From positions 176,540-208,390 of the forward strand of contig KN882236.1 of the NCBI GenBank assembly GCA_000934455.1: a stretch of DNA of 31,851 nt, in the 5' to 3' direction. The notes beneath the pieces were generated by a model. It was not told the DNA's origin. It saw only the letters and a list, made by a program, of their open reading frames with translations, and did not search any database. The translations under genes were made by a program, and so were the position numbers. This DNA is from Apostichopus parvimensis. Taxonomy: Eukaryota > Echinodermata > Holothuroidea > Aspidochirotida > Stichopodidae. Positions within the stretch are counted from its first letter, which is position 1; every line of letters starts with the position of its first letter. Below, one piece after another: positions 9,011-18,322 of this stretch.

Positions 9011-10084
9011 TGGCTATACGTGTCTTAGGTATATCGCAAGCAACCAGAAAATAGCGATAGGATGTTATAAATGTGATAGGCCTGAATAATGAAGTGGAAT
9101 AATCCCCCGTTTGGTAAATAATGAGGCAAACCGATAAGGTCTCTTGCCAAAAGTTAGTATCGAAAATAGCCTAACACAGAAGTAATAGTATCCCAACGTT
9201 ACACCACCATCGTAACGTTAGTGCAAAGTAAGCCCAACGTTAGGCTACAGCGTAAACAAGCAGAACCTAAATCTATTCCAAGGTCAGAATATGGGTGAAA
9301 AGATCACCTCGGGGTCAGCAGTTTAGATGTTTCAAGGAAGAAAATAATCGAAGTTCAAAATATTTAAATACTATGTTCTTTCACCGTTTGGATCCTGGCT
9401 TGTTAACGTTGGAATCAGTAGTCTAGGCCGGCCTGTGTTGGTGCAACCAGACTCTGTATATGCTCGAAGGCTAGGCTATAGGCTAGATTACTAAAGATGG
9501 CGCTATGGTGCTAAAAAAATATACGGCTTTCGCGATAGAATAGCTTTCAGTTAAAAAATGGTATATGATATATCGCGTAAACGCTTTCGCGATCGAATAG
9601 CTTCCAGTAATAAAATGGTATATGACGTAGCGCGTAAATACTCTACGAATCGGTGGCGAATATTTTCGCCAGCCCCTTTTTGAAGTACGGATGCTTACAC
9701 TACATCTAGATTATGATAATATACACATGGCTATATAAGCAGGCAACGTGGACCTACGCTTAAGCGTTATTGGTTGAACCAACGGTAGGCTATGTGTAAA
9801 CTCTAACGCTGAAGTATTCTTCGAAGTTGAGTCGAATTAAAGGCGGAATAAAATTTCCTGGGCTAAAATCCACACATAAAAATATGCGTTCTGCGAAAGG
9901 GTCTTTAAAATATGTTAAAATGCGAGAATCGTCGCGATAGAGGACGTTCGCCACAAAACGCGAACGGGTGGCCACGTATATCGCTCGCGTCGCTCGTCGG
10001 TTGTGCCCACGCTTCTTCAAAACTCTGGCTCCTGAAAATCAGAGACCTCCGGAAAGCCGTCACGGAATGTTCAATTATGAAGTA
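9011..10084. other. Non-coding sequence around a short tandem duplication
   Basis: I find no gene. The overlapping small ORFs at 9790-10105 have no motif. Apart from the 57-base duplication listed separately, there are CpG-containing words such as TCGCGAT and GCGCGTAA and a short AT-rich stretch near 9710. Confidence 0.5.
9524..9639. repeat. Two-copy tandem repeat, period 57
   Basis: GCTTTCGCGAT occurs at 9526 and 9583, followed in each copy by GAATAGCTT, AAAATGGTATATGA and CGCGTAAA. The two copies differ at several positions and by small indels. Each copy starts and ends with CpG-rich words around an AT-rich centre. Confidence 0.8.
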
Positions 10085-11235
10085 GGGTGGACGAAACTCA
10101 ATCACTACACTTCTGTTTTGCTATCGATGAGTACAAGTCGATTTGCTGCCATCCATTCACGAAAATCATCTATGTACTTTTCAGGTATGAATGTCCAGTC
10201 CGAAAGATTTTTTACACGAAAAATACAGTTTTCTATCATCGGCAAAAAGCATAAAGTCAATATCATTGGCTAAAATAATGTCTTCGAGTGGGGATGTGTA
10301 CAAGGTCAAAAGAATCGGACCAAGACCGCTTCCCTGCGGTACACCGCAAAATAAAGGTTCATCGTCCGAATAACAATTGTCAATACAGACACGTTGAGTA
10401 CGTCCTCGAAGATATTAATCGAACCACTTTAAAGCAATACCATTTAGGCCAAACCGATGCCCCAAACGCTGAAGTCAAATATCGTGGTCGATTGTATCGA
10501 ATGCGGCGGTAAGATCGAGGAGGACTAAAATACACTCTTTATGATTCTCCATTGAAACTAGAATGTCATTTCTTACACGAAGCAACGCGGTTTCTGTGCT
10601 ATGGTTCCTGCTGTATGCAGATTGAAATTCCGAATGAAGAGGGAATTGCTTAAAATATTGTAAAAAATTGCTTTTTCATTAAAACACATGTTCTCTCAAA
10701 TTTATGTTCAAATAATAGGTTGGAAACGGGACGATAATTTGATAAAACATAACGATCCAGTCTGGGCTCTTTCAGTAATGGTCTTACAAGAGCGCGTGTA
10801 TGACGTCGCGGAACAGTCCCTGCTTCGAAGGAAGTGTTGGCAATGTTCACGAGGTCATCCACTAATTCTGGTAGGAATCGTTTAGCCAGATGAGTTGGCA
10901 TCGGATCGAGCGCTGAAGATTTCGAGTTCATAGCTGAAATACGTTTGGTCGCGTCGTCACAGGTGATTGGCTTGAAGTTGGAAAAGCTATGACTAGGTGG
11001 ACACGGTGGTAAACTTGGCATTGTAACATCATGGAATGTACCGCATAATTTCCTGATCTTCCCACAGAAAAAAAGTCAGAGTAATCTTGCGCCATTTGCT
11101 GGGGATCGTTGTGCTTAAGTAGGATGGCACTAGTTGACTTGTCTCCTGTGATCTCATCAACCACGGCAATCAGCTTCCTGGTGTTGGCGGACTGTATGCG
11201 AGAACGGTGGTACTCAGTTTTAGCTCTCTCGCATT
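10085..11235 (-). mobile_element. CR1/L2-type LINE fragment with reverse transcriptase
   Basis: Minus-strand reading gives, in order: TRKLIAVVDEITGDKST, the region before RT; LSNYRPVSNL, RT block 2; LLDLTAAFDTIDH, block A, near 10505; GVPQGSGLGP, block B, near 10330; FADD, block C, at 10235-10246; and WMAANRLVLIDSKTE, just after block C. This order and wording fit the CR1/L2/Rex group. Several frame changes are needed, and a deletion of part of the domain between blocks 2 and A is likely. The fragment ends just after the KTE motif, so neither the endonuclease nor the 3' end is present. It is inactive. Confidence 0.85.
10650..11021 (-). pseudogene. LINE ORF2 piece, start of reverse transcriptase
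   Basis: This is the longest open piece of the CR1-type LINE. It reads FKPITCDDATKRISAMNSK, then SALDPMPTHLAKRFLPEL, the thumb-side lead-in that chooses a target strand in CR1 RTs, then RALVRPLLKEPRLD and LSNYRPVSNL. The frame is lost soon afterwards, at about 10690. It has no independent start; the first Met is internal to the original ORF2. Confidence 0.8.
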
Positions 11236-11412
11236 AGTCACTATTTTTTTTTCAAAAGAAAAGGAATCAGTGTATCCACCCATTCCACCTTCATTGAGAT
11301 AAGAGTTAAATTGGGTGTTTTGGTACCTTTATAGATGGCAAAAAGAGGCAGGGACGAAACAATATTCAAGCTGAACAAGGAAGAAAGAAAGGGAATGTTA
11401 AACTAAGAACAA

Positions 11413-11945
11413 AGGCCAAATAGCTGACGCTCATATAGAGAGACATGCTTTGTACCTCATTATCATAAATAGAAAACGTTGAGAACGTGTAATACAGGGC
11501 ACTGGATGAGTTTGGCGCATGTTCTTTACTGTTGGGAATCTGGTAGTTGACAAGAAATCATCTTGTATGGGATCTTGTGGCATAACTGATGACCCAGTTG
11601 TGAATCTCCAAAAATCTGCCACATCTTCAGCATCAAAAGAGAACAGCTTCTTCTTGAGGGCGAAGATCTCCCTGACTCTGAAGTACATCAGCAACCTTCT
11701 TACCAGTCGGAGATTGCATTACAAATATAAAATCTATCATTTGTAGAGAAAGCTTGCTCCAGAAACCAGCCATATGGCTAGGAGGCATACCCTTTCTCCT
11801 CTCCTCCACAAATGGTCTCCTTTGTGGATAAGTGCTGACTCAGCAATTGCAACAAGCTGTATTAAACATCAATCAGCTTGGTCTTGTCTGCTGGAGTTAA
11901 GGCATTAAAATATCTCAATGCCCGTTTCAATAGAGCTCTTTCGGA
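11413..11945 (-). pseudogene. HECT E3 ligase C-lobe remains, frameshifted
   Basis: HECT proteins transfer ubiquitin through a cysteine in the C-lobe. Minus-strand reading gives DVADFWRFTTGSSVMP, which resembles the FLRFVTGSS stretch of the C-lobe. A changed frame then gives SIYDNEVQSMSLYMS, which resembles the end of the domain. Upstream in yet another frame is LLKRALRYFNALTPADKTK. The expected Thr-Cys catalytic pair cannot be read cleanly. The piece lies 1.2 kb downstream of a better HECT N-lobe exon on the same strand, so both probably come from one gene. Several frameshifts point to a pseudogene or to poor assembly. Confidence 0.45.
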
Positions 11946-13113
11946 CACTGATGATTGTCACAAGGTCCCCCTAAACAAGGCCCTTGGAACAGGTGCAGGT
12001 CTGACACATAGAATCGATAAAGGAGCGATACGAGTTTTAAACACAAAAATTTACTTTATTAAACGAAACCATACGATACTTGAGGCTTCTTACAATAATA
12101 CTTAGAATACAAATGAATAATAATAATAATACGAATAATACAAGTTAAACTGGACACGGCTTTCTCTCCAGTTCCAGGATAAAGTTCATATTTCGAGACT
12201 CTGCCTCATCTCAAGCGAAAGGAACATCGCATGTCGCCTCTCTTTGCCAAGTTTGACCTAATTCTCAGGTCACAAGTTACCACCCTATGAATTAAAAAAG
12301 GAAGAATTTGTCTAAAAACTAATTCCTTTGAACCCTATTCCAGTCTAAAGTTTCATAGTCATACGCATGACAGTACATTCTTTTTGGAAATGATTGAAAC
12401 ATAAATACATATCGCAAAATTTCTGTTGCCGAATGACTTCCCAAAAATTCATTCACATGTTTAACAACATATTTTTTAAACTCGTTAATTTCTAATAACT
12501 TGAATTTACACATGTCAAGAATTTAAATAACATCATACACATTTTATGTGAATTTCTTGTAAATTTGTCCCGTACTTTTCGTACACAAATTTTATTTTCT
12601 CATAAAGCAATTAACGCAAATTTTGAGTTCCCTTGAATAAATAAACACGAAATTGTCATCCCCCCGCAAATTGATATCCACGAATTCTAATTCCCCCTGA
12701 CTTAGTATAATAATCTATTAAATAAACTTAAAGGTCACGGCTCCAATCCAAAACCTGGTTCACTACAAACGTTGACTTTCACTCCAAAAATCATAAAGTT
12801 TTCACTGTGCTGGTCCCCGACCAAATCGTCTCCCAATCTCTACAACGGGACGTCTCAGAGCGAAGTGATTATTTCTATGCCTAATTTTCCACGAGGCAAC
12901 GTTCCAAACACCGCCCAAGGAATTTAAAGTTATGACCACTAGTACTAAGTCTATTGTAATACACACGTTTATGCAAATGAGTTACTGCAGTTGCATCATA
13001 AGAGATTCCTTAAGTACTTCAACTAAGAGTTTTATTTTGATCGACCCCCTGACAATGATATGTAAGAAATCTTTTAGCAGATAGTCTTTAGATGGAGGCT
13101 ACTGAAACACAAC
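11946..13113. other. Probable intron or spacer, with an AAT microsatellite
   Basis: No coding segment is recognised. A short AAT repeat lies at about 12113-12142. A 23-base word shared with 5227-5249 lies at 12724-12746. The minus-strand ORF of 64 codons at 12319-12513 has no motif that I know. If the HECT pieces on both sides belong to one gene, this would be its intron plus lost coding sequence. Confidence 0.45.
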
Positions 13114-13507
13114 TTATGTCAGAAAGGTCCGTGAAAGCCTTGATGGGACCACATGGGTCAATGCTACAGTATGGCTAAGAATTGCACCCAGAGTGATATA
13201 GTCACCCTTCATTGCACGATGCTTGTGGAGAGGCACTCGTGGAACCATGGCTCCCTCACCAGCAAAGTACAGTTTACCAGCTTCTGTCCAAAACATGGAG
13301 AACATGTCTCTGGTCAGACCTCCAAAGTCTGCTCCTTCCTCACCTTCAAACTTAACCTTCAGCCTTTTTGATGTTAACTCCTTATTTTCTTTATAAATAT
13401 TCATGACATCTACCAGAACATGATTTCTCCTACTGTGACATCTTCGGTCTCATCAGAGAGACATTGGTCCAGAGCATTGAAAGCTGCAAAGAGAGTGGAA
13501 ATATCTG
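13114..13507 (-). pseudogene. HECT-domain E3 ubiquitin ligase exon, N-lobe, one frameshift
   Basis: The N-lobe of a HECT domain binds the E2 enzyme. This exon reads MNIYKENKELTSKRLKVKF, then GEEGADFGGLTRDMFSMFW, the highly conserved start of the N-lobe. Further on it has LGAILSHTVALTHVVPSRL, which fits the helix that follows. The wording recalls the G2E3-like or orphan HECT proteins of fish and invertebrates. Upstream, FAAFNALDQCLSDE reads from a good acceptor (a T run then TTTCAG, cut near 13508) but in another frame. One base is missing or extra near 13410-13418. A Gypsy fragment begins about 45 bases upstream of the acceptor. Confidence 0.7.
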
Positions 13508-13552
13508 CTGAAAAAAATAAGTACAAACTAGTGTGTTACAAATGTTTTGTCG

Positions 13553-14007
13553 TTAACTGTACATATATAATACGCGACTAAAAGCGTGAGCGCTGGAATG
13601 ATCCTTCCCTGATCTGTACAAAAGCTTGTAACTGTACGCTGACAACATCAAACACCACCGCTGTAACCTTGAAGAAGCCATGTGAGGGATTTGCCGGGTT
13701 TCGCCAAACAAACCCAATAAGGGCTTATGATCTGTTGTGATTTGAAACTGTCGCCCATACAAGTACTGATGAAAATATTTCACAGCGAAAACTATCGCTA
13801 AACCTTCTTTGTCCAGCTGGGAGTAATTTCTCTCTGCTGGTGTTAAAGTTCGTGATGCATATGCTATCGGACGCTCACTACCATCGGCTTCTCTATGAGC
13901 CAAAACTGCTCCTACACAATAGGCTAGCATCACAAGATAAAAGTAAGTCGGTTGTAACATTAAAGTGAACAAGTATGTCTGCTGCAATCAACTTCTTTTT
14001 GCAAGTG
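13553..14007 (-). pseudogene. Gypsy RNase H domain
   Basis: RNase H removes the RNA strand after reverse transcription. The frame reads LAHREADGSERPIAYASRTL, then AERNYSQLDKEGLAIVFAVK with the conserved Glu, FQITTDHKPLLGLFG with the conserved Asp, and RSGKDHSSAHAFSR at the end. The last motif is a variant of the usual N-A-D-A-L-S-R; Asp is replaced by His. The frame changes at its start, where the conserved block with the first catalytic Asp lies in an overlapping frame near 13893-14010. The ORF ends without the integrase. Confidence 0.85.
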
Positions 14008-14812
14008 TCAAAAGCTTCTGACGGGTTTATCCCACGTCCAAGGGCAACAATTACGCAACAGTTTGTGCAGGAGAGTAGGGGAGTTGGGTAAAAACTTGCC
14101 ATGAAAGTTCAAAAGTCCCAAGAAAGACTTAAGTTCTGTGACTGAAGTTGGCGCTGGAGCATCAAAAATGGCTTGAATATTCTTGTTTGTTGGCTTTAAT
14201 CCCTCAGCAGTGATACGGTGTCCAAGGTAAGTTACATCAGACGCGAAAAACACACACTTTTCCTTCCGTAAGCGAAGACCAGCAGTCTCTAACCGCGAGA
14301 GCACTTGTCCAGATTCTCCATGTAGTCTGCGTCTGTACTTCCTGTGACTGAGACATCATCAAGGAAACAACAGGTATGTGGGATGTCAGCAAACAAACTA
14401 TCCAGGACTCACTGGAAGACGGAGGGTGCTGTGGCAATACCATATGTGAGCCTTGTGTAACGATAGAGTCCTTTATGTGTATTAATAGAACATAATTCCT
14501 TTGACTCAGCATCTAATATCAATTGCTGGTAAGCCTGACTAAGGTCTAACTTAGTAAATAATATCCCACCACAAACCTTTTCAAAAAGCTCCTCAACTCT
14601 GGGTAATGGATACTTGTCAGGAACTACAACCTGGTTTACTGTGACTTTATAGTAACCACAAATTCTTAAGTCCCCATTGTCTTTTATGACTGGGACAATA
14701 GGTGCCGCCAAGTTACAGAATGACACCTCAAGAATACCTTCATTTTCTAGGCAATCCAATTCCGCGTCAACCTTAGATTTGAATGCAAAAGGCACAGGGC
14801 GTGCTTTACAAA
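14008..14812 (-). pseudogene. Gypsy reverse transcriptase, frameshifted
   Basis: This copies retrotransposon RNA into DNA. Readable blocks are RFCKARPVPFAFKSKVDAEL, which opens Gypsy RTs; PVIKDNGDLRICGYYK (a Tyr replaces the usual Asp); PLPRVEELFEKV; FTKLDLSQAYQQL, with the first catalytic Asp; and LTYGIATAPSVFQ. FLDDVSVTGS, with the catalytic pair, is in a different frame near 14355. LETAGLRLRKEKC and VTYLGHRITAEGL follow in a third. There are at least two frameshifts. The catalytic residues remain, so decay is by indels. Confidence 0.88.
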
Positions 14813-14828
14813 AGCGAGGCTGTGCGGG

Positions 14829-15033
14829 TTTGTGGAGCTTTATTGTTTTGCTTCTGTTGGCCTTTGGGTCCGTGTCCTTTTCGCGTCGCGTTAAACGCTA
14901 CATTATATACATTTGTGGGTTGGTGAGAGATCTCTGTTTGTGGGTTTTCAGTTGGGTTTTTGCTGGTTGTTAAACAGACTGGGATTGTTTTTGCTTTTCT
15001 TGACCTTTGGTCCGTGTCTATTTTCTTTGCACT
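14829..15033 (+). mobile_element. LINE family 2, 3'-tail copy 1
   Basis: This T- and G-rich segment matches 24290-24507. Shared words in order include GCTTCTGTTGGCCTTTGGGT, CCGTGTCCTTTT, GTTAAACGCTAC, GTGAGAGAT, CAGTTGGGTTTTTG and TTGACCTTTGGTCCGTGT, ending at CTTTGCAC. The segment interrupts the Gypsy copy exactly between its linker and its RT. The terminal GTAAAAAGCA of the other copy is missing here. I call it a LINE tail because the other copy shares its 3' tip with family 1; this is inference. Confidence 0.65.
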
Positions 15034-15149
15034 CTGCTTACTGATGACAAACTACTTGTCGATTCGATCTGCTCGGTGAAGTACGACGAATCCCGGTATG
15101 TCATGCGTTGGGCCCAATTCCGCGAAAGCACGTTGTTCACACGTTGACG
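15034..15149 (-). repeat. Gypsy linker segment shared with 28004-28122
   Basis: CTTACTGATGACAAACTACT and the following bases match the second locus at roughly nine positions in ten. The two loci differ by a gap of about 15 bases near TGCTCGG. At the other locus this segment directly follows a protease, so it is the protease-RT linker of the same Gypsy family. Similarity ends after CACACGTTGAC, which marks the break of this copy. One frame at the second locus reads FTELDPTHDIPGF. Confidence 0.85.
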
Positions 15150-15469
15150 GTGTATCACATATAATAAACAGTCCGTAGTCTCGATAGGCCTATTGATGGT
15201 GTGAAAAAGTTGGCAAGAAAGATACTGTCGTATGTACACTCAATAATGAGAAGACAAACGACACGGGCTGAGCGACATTTGTTTCGAACAGATGTGAAGC
15301 AATTAATTTGACTGTTTGTTCCATACTAAAAATTTTGATAAAAAACACCTGGTGTAAATATTGTTTAAGAAATCAGAGAATGTGGTTACGTCTAGACTTA
15401 TCTCGGCAAATAACGTACTGTAGCACTAGTACGAGTATTAAACGTAGGTCTTGGCTAAAGGCAGTAGTT
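15150..15469. other. Non-coding spacer
   Basis: I see no gene or repeat in this stretch between the Gypsy break and the 45-base array. Confidence 0.5.
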
Positions 15470-15707
15470 AGGCTCGCTATTACTGTACATATGCACGCCA
15501 GTAGATTCGTGCATAGGCTCGCTATTACTGTACATATGCACGCCAGTAGATTCGTGCATAGGCNNNNNNNNNNNNNNNNNNNNNNNNNNNNNNNNNNNNN
15601 NNNNNNNNNNNNNAGGCTCGCTATTACTGTACATATGCACGCCAGTAGATTCGTGCATAGGCTCGCTATTACTGTACATATGCACGCCAGTAGATTCGTG
15701 CATAGGC
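15470..15707. repeat. Tandem array of an exact 45-base unit, with assembly gap
   Basis: Four complete units are visible (starts 15470, 15515, 15614, 15659). They are identical, and a fragment of a fifth unit stands at each break. The unit begins AGGCTCGCTATTACTGTACA. Each unit contains the inverted repeat ATGCACG, a 10-base spacer, and CGTGCAT. Since 45 is a multiple of three and the unit lacks stops in two frames, open frames on both strands run through the array and the gap. They are not genes. Units are direct and have no spacers between them, so this is not a CRISPR array. Confidence 0.95.
15564..15613. other. Assembly gap of 50 N inside the 45-base array
   Basis: Exactly 50 undetermined bases interrupt the array, a round number that suggests a placeholder. 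The array may be much longer than shown. The visible units on the two sides are identical, so the number of units cannot be judged. Confidence 0.98.
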
Positions 15708-16297
15708 TAGGCCTAACGAATAACGGTATACAACCAATTTAAAGTTGATTGGGACCGAGATCGTTTGTAGACAGGTTTCACAAAGCTAGGCAGGGGAAAT
15801 GGATGTAGGGATAAATAGATTGATAGCAACTGGATGGTATTGACTCCTTAAGGCTAATTCCCTAGTCTTATTCTAGTCACTCTTGGCCTAGGTTGTTGTA
15901 CTAATTAGGCTTTGTTGCATTTAGTGTTGTATTAGAAGGATTTCGGTAAAGGGGGTTTTCCTTTATCATTGCTTTCCAATTGACAAACCAGGGATAGATT
16001 GGAATTTGGAGGAAATATGCTTATCGAAACAACATTGCATGTAGGATTTATAGAAGTTTGACTGTAATACTTGTAGTAGTTATCAATTAAAACGTATTGA
16101 CATTTAATAATGGATTGCGTGTATACTAATGTCGCAGAATAAACATTGCTTCGAAATATCAGGAAAAATATCTCTCACGGTAGTAAAGCTGCATGTCATT
16201 GACATGACAGTTAAAAATATCATTAACAATTCTGAAGCTCTCTAGAATAAAAACAGAAATGAAGAAAAAACCCCACCATTGAAACTTTGTCTAAACT
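15708..16297. other. Non-coding spacer
   Basis: I find no gene, repeat or element with confidence. TAGGCCTA-type words recur as elsewhere in the window. Confidence 0.5.
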
Positions 16298-17026
16298 TTA
16301 CATTTTTGCAGCCTTTCTGCATTTACCATTGACAGCATCACGCAATTTCTTCTTCTCCTCAGCCCTTGAAAAACAGTTTGGGTATTCACGGTTGGCCTGA
16401 TATAGAATGGCCTTAAATGGAAGAAAATTTCTAAGTTGGTATTTCTTAACCCATGTTTGATTATATACCAGTTCTCCGAAGAAATTACTATTGGCCATCG
16501 TCTCTTTACTTGGTACCTCCGACATTAATTTCAATACTAAGTCTCTCCCAGAATTTCACATTTCCCAGATGTTGTGGTACCTCAGCAAGTCTACTTTTAC
16601 TGTACACCCTTCACCCACGTCACCTAAAACCGCACTAGTATCATCTACAATGCAAGAAGACTTAGGAAACTTGAACCGTGTGGTTTGAGTGCTTTCTAGA
16701 TGTGACAGCCTATCCTCTAAATTGTTCAGTGAACACTTTGTATTCTTGAGTTCATTTTCCAAAGACAAAATGTAGGCTGCAACATGCTGTGGAATACCAT
16801 GAAGCCATAACTGCTGCTCATCAATTACAGGATTTGTCTCAAGATTCAGGAGAATCTGCTCTGATTCCGTAGTCGGAATGTCATCGAATAGTAGTGACTA
16901 TTGGTGAGGCTGCTGTGTGAGTTGCAGGTGTTGCTGCAAGCTTGTAGGTTGGTTTTTCTGCTGACTTTGGTGTTGATGTGATAGGGTGTTAAAGTGGGAC
17001 ATCATCCACTTTCTCCCAAATATGAC
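16298..17026 (-). pseudogene. Unrecognised exon-like frame, Gln-rich then coiled-coil, two in-frame stops
   Basis: A single frame of 243 codons starts right after a good acceptor (CTTACAATGTAG at about 17027-17038). It is broken only by a TAG at 16898 and a TGA at 16556. The first 42 codons are Gln/His-rich. Next come an acidic part (LLFDDIPTTESEQ), a coiled-coil-like stretch (LSLENELKNTKCSLNNLEDR) and a C-terminal part containing NSNFFGELVYNQTWV and LRDAVNGKCRKAAKM. GTAAAG overlaps the last Met and stop codon and could be a donor, so more exons are possible. The C-terminal part loosely recalls BEN-type proteins, but I cannot assign it. No transposon motif is present. Confidence 0.5.
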
Positions 17027-18004
17027 CTACATTGTAAGGAAGAAAAATATAAAGACATTTGAGAATTCCACAATAAGCTGACATGAAATACATTAAAGCT
17101 ACATCAATTATTTTTTTAAGGTTTTCTTTTTCTTAAAAAATTATTTCCACCCTGTCACTGTTCCCCTGACCAATAAGGGAATAGTGCTAACTTTGTTATA
17201 TAAGGTGAGGATAACAGCTAGGTACTTGACTCCATAAAGGACATGTAGGTGTATAGAACAGAAAAATATATTGATACAATTACCGACTGAAACACCCCTT
17301 CATAAAGAATTCGAACATGTGGGTGCATAGAACTTAAAAAATATATTGATACAATTACCGACTGAAACACCCCTCCACGTTAATCACACCCTTCACATAA
17401 ATCACACCCTTCACCTAAATCACAAAAGGGAATGATTGGATTATAACATAGGAAAGTCTAGAAATTAATAAACTTGATCTCTTTTCACGTCTTCTGATAC
17501 TTCAAATGAGAATTTCAATCCAAAAGTTCGCTGAGCTTCAGGTCGCTGTCACTGTTTCACCAACATCCCGTCTTTCTCTTTAGGCCAGCGCCCCTTGTCT
17601 CTCTTGCTCTGCTGATGATTGTCGAGAACTGCAGGGTACAAAACACGTTAACTAGTCTTTTGTCTATACTTGCTCTGGAATTATCCCGAGGGAATTTATA
17701 TTACGAACCCTAACCACAGTGAATCTTCCTGCATATAACACATACTAACATAAGTAATAAACATAAACCCACCACCAAGTCCTAAATAATCATAAGGCTC
17801 CCAATTCTACAATGCCCCCACTAACTGCTACAATACAACACTTACTATATACATACTATCTGTACCCCTAGGGCCGCTTCACATGACCAGGATTATTCTA
17901 GAACATAATCTCTGTATCTGAAATATCATTCCATACCCCAAGACACAATTCTACTCTCTAAAGTGATCCCTGATTGCATTATCTTGTAACACATATTACT
18001 AAGT
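17027..18004. other. Probable intron or spacer
   Basis: No coding segment is recognised. Apart from the 74-base repeat listed separately, the sequence is AT-rich with a T-rich patch at 17108-17145, as expected upstream of an acceptor on either strand. Confidence 0.45.
17233..17425. repeat. 74-base duplication followed by 17-base repeats
   Basis: ACATGT at 17241 and 17315 start two copies that share ATATATTGATACAATTACCG and GACTGAAACACCCCT. The period is 74. Immediately after come three degenerate copies of a 17-base unit around AATCACACCCTTCAC (17380-17420). Confidence 0.8.
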
Positions 18005-18017
18005 ATTAATGACATAT
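18005..18017. repeat. Target-site duplication, left copy
   Basis: ATTAATGACATAT is repeated exactly at 20685-20697, on the two sides of the Tx1-type LINE. Thirteen identical bases at the two ends of a 5'-truncated LINE are what target-primed reverse transcription leaves. Confidence 0.85.
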
Positions 18018-18242
18018 TGTGATGTTAACTGTTGGTCAAAAGAATGGAGTGGTAATCTTTTTCTTTCCCATGGGGATAATAACAGTAGAGGTGTTGGTTT
18101 ATTTTTCAACCCGGAACTCAATATCGCTATTAAACGATCTAGGGTCGATGAAAATGGAAGGTATATTATTATTGATTTAAATGTTTACGATCAGATTTAT
18201 ACTGTAATTAATTTTTCTTTAGTAATATTGCATAACATTTGA
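18018..18242 (+). pseudogene. LINE endonuclease fragment
   Basis: Nuclease of the APE type cuts the target DNA to prime insertion. This piece reads WSGNLFLSHGDNNSRGVGLF, which matches the W-x-G-x-x-x-x-S-x-G-x-x-x-S-x-G-V block that LINE endonucleases have in mid-domain. The truncation at 18018 removes the N-terminal catalytic Glu. After 18242 the reading jumps into the RT, so the rest of the endonuclease is deleted. Confidence 0.75.
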
Positions 18243-18322
18243 CAGTATTTCATTGTACATCGATTATTTGGGGTGGTGATTTTAATTTTGTAGGTAATTG
18301 AACTCACGATAAATTTGGAGGG

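Larger units (their letters stand above)
13553..15149 (-). mobile_element. Ty3/Gypsy pol fragment: RT and RNase H
   Basis: The minus strand carries, in order, the linker before RT (15034-15149, shared with 28004-28122), an inserted LINE tail (14829-15033), the reverse transcriptase, and the RNase H. Integrase, gag and LTRs are missing. The order and spacing match an internal piece of a Gypsy element. Its gag-protease counterpart seems to survive in the separate copy at 27880-28890. It sits just outside a HECT exon, in the same orientation, perhaps in an intron. Confidence 0.88.

Noticed and set aside
12319-12513. Minus-strand ORF of 64 codons between the two HECT pieces
   Set aside because: I could not match it to any part of a HECT protein, and it has no clear splice sites.
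15470-15707. CRISPR-like appearance of the 45-base repeats
   Set aside because: Units are directly adjacent with no spacers, and the context is eukaryotic.
15308-15742. Plus-strand ORF of 144 codons crossing the gap, with repeated RLAITVHMHASRFVH
   Set aside because: It is a product of a 45-base tandem repeat without stops and of N bases read as unknown residues. The opposite strand is open too.
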